Assembly: GCA_002794785.1 (NCBI GenBank)
Contig: NBBA01000018.1
Coordinates: forward strand, 248,001-312,000
Origin: Coniferiporia sulphurascens
Taxonomy: Eukaryota; Basidiomycota; Agaricomycetes; Hymenochaetales; Hymenochaetaceae
DNA length: 64,000 bases
Reading direction: 5' to 3'
Each line of letters starts with the position of its first letter. The first letter of the stretch is position 1. Made by a program: the position numbers and the translations under genes. Shown piece by piece: positions 11,074-21,274 of this stretch. The notes under the pieces are model-generated. The model was given only the letters and a program-made list of their open reading frames with translations, was not told where the DNA came from and ran no database searches.

Positions 11074-12199
11074 CTTAGCTCAGATGAATGGGAGCTCCTC
11101 ACACAGCTAGAACCTATCCTGAAGGTTGTAATCCTCACAGTTTAACATGGTTATACACGCAATACTAACTCATGTGCTAGCATTTCCTTGATGCCACTAA
11201 TCATATCTCTCAATCTTCCATCCCTCTTCTGCATGAAGTGATACCAATTATTGATGTCCTAACTAATATGTTGGACAAGGCGATCTTGGATACAAGCCTT
11301 CATATACTTGTTCATTCAGCTGCAGCTCGAGGCCACACAGTGCTGAACAAGTATTATCCTCGAACAGATCAATCAATTATGTACCGGATGGCCATGAGTC
11401 AGTACCTAGTATGCATCTGTTTCCATGATATTTCTAATGTGTCTGGCACAGTGCTTCATCCATGCTTCAAGAATGCATATTTTAAGAAGGAAAAATGGCA
11501 AGCAGAGTGGATTGCAACAGCAGAAAGTCTTCTTTGAAAGGAGTATGAGACCTTTTATAGACCAATTGGTTTGAACAAGACAGAAACTGTATGTCTGCTT
11601 ATATGCCATCCTACCTCTACCTTGTTTTACCTACATATCATACTAACCATTCTGAAAGACTGACAGGATTGTCAAAAGACAGGATGACCTGTTTGCCCAG
11701 ATTGACAATTGGGGGGCAAATGCTTTGCTTACACAGATTGATAGCTTTCTTCAAGACCCAGTGATCTCTTCTGTTGCTGATCTGATTGCATGGTGGTCGG
11801 GCATGCTTGAAGGTGGCAACTCATTTGCACAAATGGCTCTTGACTTTTTGTCTGCACCAGGTTTATTCTCTCATATTTGCTTTTTTGGTGAAATTTTTTC
11901 ATCTAACATACTTGGATCATCAGCTACTTCTGTCGATGTGGAGAGGGCATTCTCTCAAGGAAGTCTCACAGTCACCAAATACAGACATTCCCTGTCTGAT
12001 AACTTGACTAGAGGAGCAGTTGTACTGAAGTCATGGCTCTCAGCCTTCCCTGGAGCATTAACTGACAGAGACATCATAAAGATGTTTGAAGATAAATCCC
12101 ATAGGCCAAGGGGAGGTGGTGCAATTGTGATAGAATAACATGTTAATGCATAGCAGATAGCTACTCTAGATTTAAATGTGAAAATTTTGACTTTCTTTC

Positions 12200-12368
12200 A
12201 CACAGGTATCTGTGCAGGTACCTGCAGGTACCTGCCTACCTTGACCCATGGGTATGGGTCACCTGTGGCACGGGTCATGTATGGGTGCAGGTAGCCTTCT
12301 TGGGAAGTGCATTACCCATGGCACAGGTGTGGGTCAACCCACGGGTGCACCCGTGGGTTGCCCTACTG
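12200..12368 (+). repeat. hAT 3' subterminal repeat cluster
   Basis: Dense short direct and inverted motifs occur: GGTACCTGC twice at about 12217-12235, ACCCATGGGT, several TGGGTCA and CCCGTGGG/CCCACGGG palindromes. Such subterminal arrays are the binding sites of hAT transposases. The cluster ends at the putative terminus ..GCCCTACTG. Confidence 0.7.
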
Positions 12369-12376
12369 GATACTGC

Positions 12377-12591
12377 AACATTCTTTGCATCCAGCCAAAC
12401 CATATCTCCAACTGCCAATTCTGGTGCATCTGCCACAAATCTATCATAGGCATGCTTCATCCAATCTGCCACCACCTCCAATGCTGCCCTTGCTTCCTCT
12501 TGGGCATTCCTCATCTCTTCTACCCTTTCATCTGCTGATGGTACACATGCTAACCCTGGACTAGGGGAAATTGTAAACTGTGGGTTATATC
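12377..12591 (-). pseudogene. Gypsy element B: integrase C-terminal fragment
   Basis: Minus-strand translation gives GYNPQF, then ADERVEEMRNAQEEARAAL, WMKHAYDRF and ELAVGDMVWLDAKNV. This is the C-terminal part of Ty3/gypsy integrases, with the GDxVWL strand before the chromodomain or tail region. The frame is cut on its downstream side by the hAT right end, which shows that the hAT element jumped into this gypsy copy. The upstream part of integrase is not recognised beyond about 12600. Confidence 0.85.
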
Positions 12592-13037
12592 CACATACAT
12601 GGAAACCAACCAGAAGTTGTCAACACTGAAGTTCAGCCTAAGACAGAAAGGACAAAGGTGTCTTTGTTGCTGTCAGATAGACTGAGGCAACAAAGGTACA
12701 GAAAGCAGACAGGAATAACAGGAACATTATGTAATAATGGTTCTGTACAGTCCACACCAATTCCAATCCTTCCTGTGCCAAGCTGACAAGTCCAACTGGT
12801 CACATGCCAAGTCTGACATGTGTGTCGGTACCACCTGTTGGGTTGGAGTGGCTTCCCATGCATCGGCTGATAGACACTGCTTGTCAGGACATGGCAGTGT
12901 CAAGCAGTGTTCCTGTGCATCGGCTCTGCCAAGCAGGGTGGAGTGGCCATGTTGGATTTGTGTTGGGTGATTGTGGTGAGCCCCTAGGCTTACAATACAG
13001 TGCAGAATGGAGTCAATTTGGTTGCTAAGTGTATATG
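12592..13037. other. Unassigned sequence between gypsy B fragment and LTR 4
   Basis: No domain recognised in any frame. Short imperfect repeats with TGTGTCGGTACC and GCATCGGCT motifs occur near 12820-12925. It could be internal sequence of gypsy B or of the LTR 4 element. Confidence 0.3.
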
Positions 13038-13464
13038 TGTTAAGCCTACTGATTAGGTAAGACTTAATATGCAATCAACAAGGATCAACTGAGTGAAAAT
13101 AAGGTAGAGACAAGATGATAATTGAGCAAGGATTTCCCCAAGGACTAGTAGACTGGTGGACTGGTAACTGGTGACTTAGTATCCCACAGAGAAGATAGTG
13201 AACAAGTAGGCTCTATTGAATGAAGAGCAAAAGCTTAAGGCTTAGTGCTCTGAAAGCAAGTCCTTATATACATGCATAGAAACCTATGGAACAAGGTGGA
13301 AGGCTGACTGAGTGAAGACAAGGGTCAGTCAGCATGGAAAGGAATAGAAACTGATAGAAGAGTCTGACTGATCATGAGGTTAGGATCAGTCAGTGTACAA
13401 GGTAGATCAGTCAGTGAAGATGACTAATGCTGATAAAGGTGATGAGTAAGGGAAATTTGTAACA
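13038..13464 (-). repeat. LTR 4, minus-oriented
   Basis: This 427-bp LTR-like segment starts TGTTAAGCC and ends TTTGTAACA. It carries an AGCAAAAGCTTAAGGCTTAGTG segment (complement of the LTR 1 core) and a TATATA box near 13267. No exact target duplication is seen: ATATG lies on the left and GCAAG on the right. It marks the left border of the duplicated receptor block and probably truncates that unit. Confidence 0.7.
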
Positions 13465-13878
13465 GCAAGTACTAAGTACATTTTGTGAGGTAGCAATTTT
13501 TGTGTTAGTGCAATGGATGTCTGATCCTGGACATGGACAATTGTGATTAGTCTAATGGCAGGGGGAAACTACATTTACAATCTGCTTTTGTCATTTAGAA
13601 TCAGCACATTGGGTTTGTTTGGTGTGGGTGTCCCCAATTTTCACAGTGGAATCAGTACAAGGCATTGTTTATGGGGTATCTAAGACAATTACGCTGTTCT
13701 CAAAAACATATTTGACATTCACAAGACACAACTAATATTACAGAGTTATGAAACTACATGCTCATCTTATGACATGGCCAATGCAAAGTGCTGGAATAGT
13801 TGGCATACATCTGAATTAATTGAGACAGAGAAGATAGATTAGAAATAAGTGGTGGTAGTTACTATAAAAAATGCATAC
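13465..13878. other. 3' flank of receptor 1, CpG-decayed copy of 35096-35437
   Basis: The sequence is collinear with 35096-35437 downstream of receptor 2. At many sites where the second copy has CpG (TACGATC, GGCGTGG, TGACGTTC, TACGAAAC) this copy has TpG or CpA. No open frame is convincing. It should contain the 3' UTR and terminator of receptor 1, which is transcribed leftwards. Confidence 0.7.
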
Positions 13879-16800
13879 CTATGTACTAGGATGCTTCAAT
13901 TCCTTGTAGACATTGACCCAGGATGAACCACTGTATTTGAACAGTAGTTCCCAATTAATGTGTACAGGCCCAGCCTCAGAAGAGTTCTTAGGAATACAGA
14001 GGCTACTCATATCAAAGAATCTTCCATTACTATGGAAATTGTATGGCACCCAGAGCAATGGTTCATTTGAGACACCTCTGATCCAACCATTAACACCAAC
14101 ATCATGCTCCCAGTCCAACCATGGGTATAGCATCCACTGCCAGCTAACAAGTCCTGCATTCCTATCCCAGACCCTGAGGGTCTTGTCATTTGAGCCAGAC
14201 ACAATATATCTTCCATCTGGGGAGTAGGCAATGGAAGTGACTGCTTCTGAGTGGCCTGTGAGGGGCTCACCCACAGAATCCCCAGTCTGAGCATCCCAGA
14301 TCCTGAGGGTGTTGTCCTCTGAGCCAGACACAATGTGTCTTCCATCAGGAGAGTAGGCAACAGAGATGACTATCCCTGAGTGTCCTCTGAGGGGCTCAAA
14401 CACAGCATCCCCAGTGTGTGCATCCCAGATCCTGAGGGTGTTGTCTAATGAGCCTGACACAATATGTCTTCCATCTGGGGAGTAGGCAACAGAGCTGATC
14501 CAGTTTGAGTGGCCTGTAAGGGGCTCACCCACAGCATCCCCAGTCTGTACATCCCAGATCCTGAGGGTGTTGTCCTCTGAGCCAGACACAATGTGTCTTC
14601 CATCTGGGGAGTAGGCAACAGAGGTGACTATTTCTGAGTGGCCTGCAAGGGGCTCACCCACAACAACTCCAGTCTGAGCATCCCAGATCCTGAGGGTGCT
14701 GTCCCATGAGCCAGACACAATGTGTCTTCCATCAGGGGAGTAGGCGACAGAGGTGACTATTTCTGAGTAGCCTGTGAGAGGCTCATCCATGGCATCCCCA
14801 GTCTGTACATCCCAGATCCTGAGGGTCTTGTCCTCTGAGCCAGACACAATGTGTCTTCCATCAGGGGAGTAAGCAACAGAGGTGACCATATTTGAGTGGC
14901 CTGTGAGGGGCTCACCCACAGAATCCCCAGTCTGAGCATCCCAGATCCTGAGGGTGTTGTCCTCTGAGCCAGACACAATGTGTCTTCCATCTGGAGAGTA
15001 GGCAACAGAGGTGACCCATTCTGAGTGGCCTGTAAGGGGCTCACCTGCAGCAGCCCCAGTCTGAGCATCCCAGATCCTGAGGGTGCTGTCATCTGAGCCA
15101 GACACAATGTGTCTTCCATTGGAGGAGTAGGCAGCAGAGGTGACTGACCAAGAGTGGCCTGTGAGGGGCTCACCCACAGCAACTCCAGTCTGAGCATCCC
15201 AGATCCTGAGGCTCTTGTCCTCTGAGCCAGACATGATGTGTCCTCCATCAGGGGCATAGGCAACAGAGTTGACCCATCCTGAGTGGCCTGTAAGGGGCTC
15301 ACCCATAGCATCCCCAGTTTGTGCATCCCAGATCCTGAGGGTGCTGTCCCATGAGCCAGACACAATGTGTCTTCCATCAGGGGAGTAGGCAATAGAATTG
15401 ACTTCTTCTGAGTGGCCTATGAGGGGCTCACCCACAGCATCCCCAGTCTGAGCATCCCAGATCCTGAGGGTCTTGTCTGATGAGCCAGACACAATGTGTC
15501 TTCCATCTGGAGAGTAGGCAGCAGAGGTGACTGACCAAGAGTGGCCTGTAAGGGGCTCACCCACAGCATCCCCAGTCTGAGCATCCCAGATCCTGAGGCT
15601 GTTGTCACGTGCCAGTGAGCCAGACACAATGTGTCTTCCATCAGGGGAGTAAGCAATGCAGGCTACTCTTCCTCCTGTATTAGTTGTCCATAATGTGCTT
15701 TTCCATTTTGCTTCTTTCCCCATACTAACAAGGGGCTGATTTGGGAAATGTGGATAAAATATTTTGGCTATATTACTCTCAGTAGGTGCCCAAGATAAAG
15801 CTGAAAGGTACAGATGTGGTGTACAGACTTCGATTGGGGTATAGTATGCACTGATAAACCTGTACAACTCTTGACACATAGTGGCAATATTGTCGGCTGC
15901 CTGGAATCGCTTTGTACCAAATGTAAGGGTGTCTATTCCCATCTTTAGTGATTTCAGGATGCTCAAACACTCAAGCCAGTAAAGTGCTCTTGGATGGCAC
16001 AGAAGCTCTTCCAGCAGACCCTGCACCTGTTGATTAGAGACATCTAAGCTGGAGTGTGCAAAGTGATTCATCCAGTACATGCAACTGTATTGAAGGTGAT
16101 CTGGAATGTACTTAGAAATTAAATTCTGAATGTTTGGTATATCATCATTCAATATAAAGGATGACTCTAGGTTACAGACGTTGAACCTGAGTTCTGAGTG
16201 CATGACTTCAAGACATCTTCTGGCTAAGACAGATTCCAAAACTGTAGGTTCAGTCCAGTATACCCGTGAGCGTGACCTTGTGCTGATGAAGTCCAGGAAG
16301 GAAGGGTGGCATACTCGGATAGCATCATCCTTTGCCGTATCCCTATACACAACAGCCTGTAGTGAGTCAACAGTTTCCTTGAGCACATCCTGCTCAATTT
16401 GTAGCTCCGTTTTGAGCAAGAACTGCAGCAAAGCATTCTCCGACAGCGGCCTATTCTTGGATATGCAGGCAATGAGGCTCAGAATCGTCTTCACGGTTTT
16501 CATGTTTTCTTCCCCCGCAAATATTCCTTGGATGACAGTAGTATAGACTTGATCCAACTCAGCCTCCGGACTTCCTGCTGATGAAGAGTTCAAGATGTTC
16601 GAAATTGCCCTTTGCTTGTTGAGCTGTTTATTAATGAATTTGAAAACAGTGCTTGTCCAAATAAAAAGGCCTGATGCCTTTTCAGCAAGGAGCTTAATTT
16701 TCTCCTCTCCGAGAGTAATTCGGAAGTCTTCTGCACACTGCCTTGTGTACTGTAAGATATCGCTCTCAACCTCTTTATGGCCGAACGAGGCATTGACATC

Positions 16801-18803
16801 AAGAATCTCACACCCAGAACCAGGTTGGATAAAGACCTCCTCTAGCTCCGGCAGAGTTCTGCTTGTGACGAAAACTTTTAACCAAGGAGCGACACGAGAC
16901 AGCCTCACTAGTAACTTGGCCACATGGATCCTGGAGCTCTGGTCTCCGCATTCATCGAGAGCATCTATCACGACAACCAACTGATGCGGTGGCAGATCCT
17001 TCGAGACGAGGGGTGGTGTGCCCAAGGGTTCCACTATCAACAGCTCAAACTGGCGTTGAAGATCTTGAGAAAGCTCTAGCTCATTTCCCCCACGTATAAC
17101 AGATAGTATAGCCGCACGGTACACATCATGCCATTTAGAAAATTGGTACGCCAAAGTAGGGATCACAGCCTTCGGGTTACGACATTCCGGATCGTCTCTC
17201 TTGCAGAAGAAACACGCCAAAAGGCGCAGCTGCCGTTTAAACATATGGGCAACCGAATTCGCAATGGAACTCTTCCCAGACCCTGCTACACCATGCAACC
17301 AAAAGAGCTTGGACTCAGAGTCTCCCCATTCCCTGACCCGTCTAAAAATTGTTTCCCTAGTCCCTTCCAGACATACCCCTCCCGTATTATAAAAAGCTCT
17401 CGAGGCCGGTCGTAATCGCTGAAGCTGAAGATCCTTCACATCTTGTTCTGCGGGCGAATGTTAGCGAGATAAAATCATGTTCCGTCACTTTAAATACCTG
17501 TTCTGATAACGGAATCCCAGAGTTCCAACTTGATGCACCAGTCATAGGTTTCTCTCAGCTTCATGAACTCAGCCTTCGCGGTGTCCATCTCGGATTTGTG
17601 GTCAAAGATCAGATCACCTTTAGACATGTTAACATAGTGGGCCATGATATAATAGTGTTCCACTCACCCAAAAACCCCTCGGAAGAATACTTAAGAACGG
17701 ATTCCGAAATTTTGCAAAAGAGCTCGAGCATCTCCGTGATGGCCTTGCTAGTCATGGCCTTCCTCGCACTATCCTGCGGGATATCCTTAACGAATGGCAT
17801 GAAGGAAACCAAGCCGTGCACGAGGGCAGAAGCTGCTTCGTGACAATCCTTCTGTGCCTTGCATTTCTGTAAAGGACATGAAAAAATGTGCTGAGAAAGT
17901 CCACCTTTGACATTACCTCGCGTAAAGCATTGATAACAGAAGCTGCGATGCCAACAGCCGGGTGCACCTGTGAAGCTCGAATAAATTCAAGAAAACAAGA
18001 TAGAATGAAGTTAGATTCACGCTGGATGCAAAGTCTGATATTTGTTTAAGACAATCGAAAACAAGATCGGCCTTGTCTAGGGACTCCAGAAGGACCTTCT
18101 TGTTCTTCACTCCGTCGCCTGCCTCTTCAAGAAGTAGCCCCACGACCTGCTGTGTCTTCAAGCAGTCAATACACGTACAATAGTGGGTGTGTATCCAGTT
18201 TGCTTACTGGTAGGACCGAAGCGCACGTTATTTTGACCGTAGCCTTTCCCTTTCCGTCTACGACAAATAAAATATTGAGCGATCAGATATTCTTCAGACT
18301 TAGATGGCTTACCTGGGACTGAGAAAACATCCTTTCCTATGAGTTGCGACGACTTGATCTTGAAAATCGCGTAATCCTTCTTGAAGAGTTTCTTGACGGG
18401 CTGCTGCCGAACCAGGATCGTGAGGACTGCGGGCACAGCAATGTGACTGGAGGTCGTGAGCGTGCTAGATATATGTGCGTCTGGACATCGCACTCACAGG
18501 CCTTCGTCAGGAACCCAATGAACAAGGCTGCCTTCCTCGAACGGGACAGACTTGTGCGAGTCGTCGCCCACTTCGATCTTGAGATAGACTGGGAAGCGCG
18601 GGCGATCACCCTCAAAATTGACTTCAATTTCTACGAGTAGAAGTAAGTTCCTGCAGTACAACGGGACGTTAAGGGGATTCTGCATTACCCTTGATATGCA
18701 GAAACCTGACCGCGTACATATAGATCAGAACACAAATCGAAGTCTATCGAAGGTGATCGGCTTACTTGTGATCGATTCCAGTGCTATCTCCAGCTTGAGG
18801 CAT
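13879..18803 (-). CDS. NLR-type receptor 1: C2-like, helical, NACHT and 12 WD40 repeats
   Basis: Multi-exon STAND NTPase. The last exon (about 17440-13879) carries the NACHT domain: P-loop GVAGSGKSS, Walker B VVVIDALDECGD, then a helical region. The WD40 domain of 12 repeats of about 43 residues follows, then a unique C-terminus ending at TAG 13879-13881. Upstream minus-strand exons rebuilt by eye give a helical region (ITEMLELFCKISESVLKY, about 17750), EEAGDGVKNKKVLLESLDKA (about 18100) and a C2-like sandwich (LKIEVGDD, AVLTILVRQQPVKKLFKK, GKGKATVKITC, about 18200-18620). The start is uncertain: ATG 18803 opens MPQAGDSTG, while an overlapping phase (LKLEIALES) looks more like C2 strand 1. 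Such proteins oligomerise when the WD40 sensor binds its ligand, and many act in fungal non-self recognition or cell death. No in-frame stop is seen. Confidence 0.88.
14150..15670 (-). repeat. Array of 12 WD40 repeats, 129-bp unit
   Basis: Repeats share the core AYSPDGRHIVSGS..D.TLRIWD.QTGD...EPLTGHS. They are far more alike than WD40 repeats of ordinary proteins. Differences concentrate at the two residues after HS, the residue before the Asp in the GSxD turn, the next residue, and the GD(A/S)(V/M)G segment. Only about two CpG are present in the array. Confidence 0.95.
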
Positions 18804-19640
18804 GTTCGTATCGTAGAGTAAGCGTATTTAGATGTTGCGGTTTGCGGTTTGTATTCGAGACGATGGTGGTCAAGAGTGAGTATTGAGCCGTGGTGTCCTC
18901 GAGGCGCGACCATCAGAGATGCATGCGTCGCAGTCACAGGTCTGTCACGGTGTCTAAATATAGAAGCACGCACCTGGGCCCCTGAGATCTTCACCTCCTC
19001 TCTGAGTCTGTTGGCACGAGCGACCTGTCACTAGTACTCGAGAAGATTTGCTGCTCAATGGATTTCAGCCTTATGTTAAGCTCTTTTCTCAAGAAAGTGG
19101 CAATCCTCGGCGCTCTTAGAAAAATTCGCACTCTGAACAGTAGTACTGGGCAGCGGGCCTGTTCGGCAGCCCACTGATTATACCGATATTTTTTGCAAAC
19201 GTTTATGGCTTCAGTTCCTCTGCGAACCCACCGCTCCGTCCCGTCCAGAATACAAGTGTAAGGCTCAGCTTACTTGTTTAAGGTACGTTGATAAGCTGAT
19301 ACCCCCACCTGCGCAGTCTGAAGACCTCCGAAGACTGCGTATCTAAATTGATGGATAGAGGGCTCTGGCAAACGGCCGACCTCGGGGAGGTGTGATCGTC
19401 CGCGATAGCGTTGGCGCTTGGGCATGATCGGGATGAGGATGTGCACCAACCGGCAGCGAATGCGTCGGCTTTGTTGGCGCGTGCATCCCCTATGGAGCGA
19501 GAGTGACAGGTGCGTCAAACGCCATTTTGCTATTGAATCTTTGCAAACGTTTTTCATTGTTCAGGTTTCTACGTCATTCTACATTTTATTAGAGAATCGA
19601 CACGCAATCAATAGAGGAACCAATTTATCACCTTCGAGTC
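18804..19640. other. 5' spacer of receptor 1
   Basis: No gene is recognised. Most of it aligns with 39204-40020 with small indels. A minus-strand stretch ending GGLQTAQVGVSAYQRTLNK (about 19270-19430) is also conserved in the second unit, so an upstream exon or small gene is possible but unproven. It should contain the receptor promoter, which reads leftwards. Confidence 0.4.
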
Positions 19641-19649
19641 CGCCATTGT

Positions 19650-20330
19650 GCCCACTCCCGCGCGTCGGCCTAGCGATTCTGTACACCTCAGAGCACCCGT
19701 TTCGCGACCATATTCCGTTCCGTCTTGTCTGCTTTCTTGCTTGTTGACTACGACACCTCTTTCATCGGCCGAACGAAGGTGCTCTTCGACAGTCTTGCGT
19801 CGCTTGCACCTCAGTCACCAACCCCGGCACTGATACCAAGCTTTTCGAGAAACGCCCTGAACACATACTGGGACACGCCCCTCCGGTCCCAGTGGCATTC
19901 TTTGCGCCGAGGCGATCACCGGCGGGATGTCCACGCGACTCTTTCATTCTGTACCGTTTGCAACGTCGCACGAGCACCTCATGGACAACAGCGCGGCTAA
20001 CTTCGACATCGTCTCGTACTACCACACTGCGGCAGGGCACTCGACCCGGACGACGGTACAGTCACTCACATTCCTCTGCGGGCTCATCGGGCGCAACAAG
20101 TAGTAGCATGCCTTTACCTCGTACGCGGAGCTTATACACAAGAAAAGTGCGGGTGCTAGTGTGCAACTAGGCTTTCTAGTTGCTGGACGCGTATTCGTCG
20201 CATATGGCACGCTTCATCGACTCCATGCATCGCGCTCAAACCGGTGTGCACCGATTGCTTGAAAATTCAACTTGATGCGTAGTCGTATCACTGTGTAGCT
20301 CGTGCAGATGCTTGACTTCGACTTCGTGCT
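19650..20330 (+). pseudogene. Decayed copy of the right-edge membrane-protein gene
   Basis: Fragments match, in shifted frames, the start of the gene at 63590: RVGLAILYTSE, FIGRTKVLFDSL, YWDTP, and an ATSHEHL block near 19970. Further stretches (YAELIHKKSAG, QLGFLVAGRVFVAYGTLHRLH) would encode a second hydrophobic segment. Frameshifts and stops such as TAG-TAG at 20101 break it. The tract 19963-20309 is identical to 40339-40685. Confidence 0.7.
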
Positions 20331-21270
20331 GTGTTTGAACCTGCTTATGTCGCTTACCGCACCCCTCTGCGCCGGCAATCGGATACACCGATGCAACCCA
20401 CGAAAGCACGAACGAACTCCAGAATGAAACGCGAGCCTTGTCGAGTCGCACGACATTTTGTATGCTGCGATGTTTCACGAGGACTGAGCAGTGAAGTTGT
20501 ACCAGCACAGATTACGCGGGCACGCTGTTTGCTGCAGATCCTATAGAGGTACATATGGTGTGCTCAGTACGAGCACTGTCAACCAAAGCGCAAACCTTTC
20601 GTTGCGCTCGCGCTCGTTTCCACGGCCGCGATTTTTTGTCAGAAAAGCGAGAGCAAGGCGGCGTATATCTGCGGTATCGTGCCGTATCTCACCAACATGT
20701 CGTCTGCGTGTTAAGAGGTGATTTATTTTATACTCTACGCCTACATCAATGCCGAGCATGCGAGTCGCTGTTAGTACCATGCGATTGGGCACTACACATG
20801 GATTTTTAGGAAGGTGTATGCCTGCAACCTTTCGTAACGCCGGCGCACTGAGAGAAGAGAACATGGTGAGGGAGGTCGAGTGGTGCAGGATGATCAAATG
20901 TGTTGTACGCATTGCTGTTACGGTGGGCAATTAATTGTTTTCGCCTGCAGTCTCGCTTGATCTAATGGCTGGCACTTTGTTCAGCCGCTTGAAAGACACT
21001 GGAGGGGCTTGTACCACTATGATGTTTGGTACTGTTACTCAACGTGAAATATGTGTCTCTGAATTTCTTCGCCAATCTCTGCATAATGCTATTGATGTTT
21101 ATCACTCTGTCTTCGATGACTGCGAACTTGTGCGCGTACCAACATCTGTGGTGTCCGAGACGTATTCGACGCGTAAAAGTAGGCCTGCGTCGCCACCGAG
21201 CGGGCCGCCAAACACGGGGAGCAAACGAAACTTAAGGGGAGCTGGGGGGTAACCCTCGAGTGCACGTGCG
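20331..21270. other. Duplicated spacer without recognised gene
   Basis: It is collinear with 40706-41680. Open frames are short and not shared as proteins between the two copies, except a stretch NRIHQCN...HERVLG...SLVESHDALYAAMFHEG better preserved in the second copy. No family recognised. Confidence 0.4.
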
Positions 21271-21274
21271 GAGG

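Larger units (their letters stand above)
8148..12138 (+). pseudogene. hAT-family transposase, broken
   Basis: The Lys-rich start (ATG 8148) is followed by remnants containing DGWTSPDVISYLG, a NNASNN block, a CFAHILNLVVK block (about 9945-9978) and an acidic linker. A WNSM block follows, then the C-terminal dimerisation region with SVDVERAFSQG and RGAVVLKSW (about 11930-12040). These are standard hAT landmarks. Introns are probable at about 9470-9530, 9660-9710 and 9980-10025. In-frame TGA codons at 8315, 9920, 10433, 10478 and 11535 stand where Arg is expected, most clearly at 10433 in the conserved T-R-W-N-S block. A TAG at 8562 and at least one frameshift near 9160 also occur. Solo LTRs at 8580 and 10546 split it further. 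Confidence 0.9.
7967..12368 (+). mobile_element. hAT DNA transposon, decayed, invaded by two solo LTRs
   Basis: The transposase remnant and a typical hAT 3' end define the element. The right end at 12368 has subterminal motifs such as CCCACGGGTGCACCCGTGGG and a terminal ..CCCTACTG, the complement of a CAG-starting terminal repeat. The next 8 bases, GATACTGC, would be the target duplication. They interrupt a minus-strand gypsy integrase frame that resumes at 12377. I could not find the left terminal repeat or the second copy of the 8-mer, so the left limit is a guess. Solo LTRs 2 and 3 sit inside the transposase gene. Confidence 0.75.

Noticed and set aside
13038..13464. LTR 4 as a solo LTR with target duplication
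   Set aside because: Flanks ATATG and GCAAG differ; moving the ends to CTAAG/CTAAG would break the TG...CA rule.
14007..15656. Several minus-strand frames rich in MEDTLCLAQ repeats
   Set aside because: Out-of-phase shadows of the WD40 array; the in-phase frame has the WD40 motif and is continuous over 1186 codons.
14150..15670. Regularly spaced direct repeats resembling a CRISPR array
   Set aside because: The 129-bp unit is coding WD40 sequence without unique spacers, in a eukaryotic genome.
18725..18994. Long minus-strand frame at the 5' end of receptor 1 as its true first exon
   Set aside because: The matching region of unit 2 has an indel that breaks this frame, so most of it is not coding; only the last stretch (LKLEIALES) remains possible.
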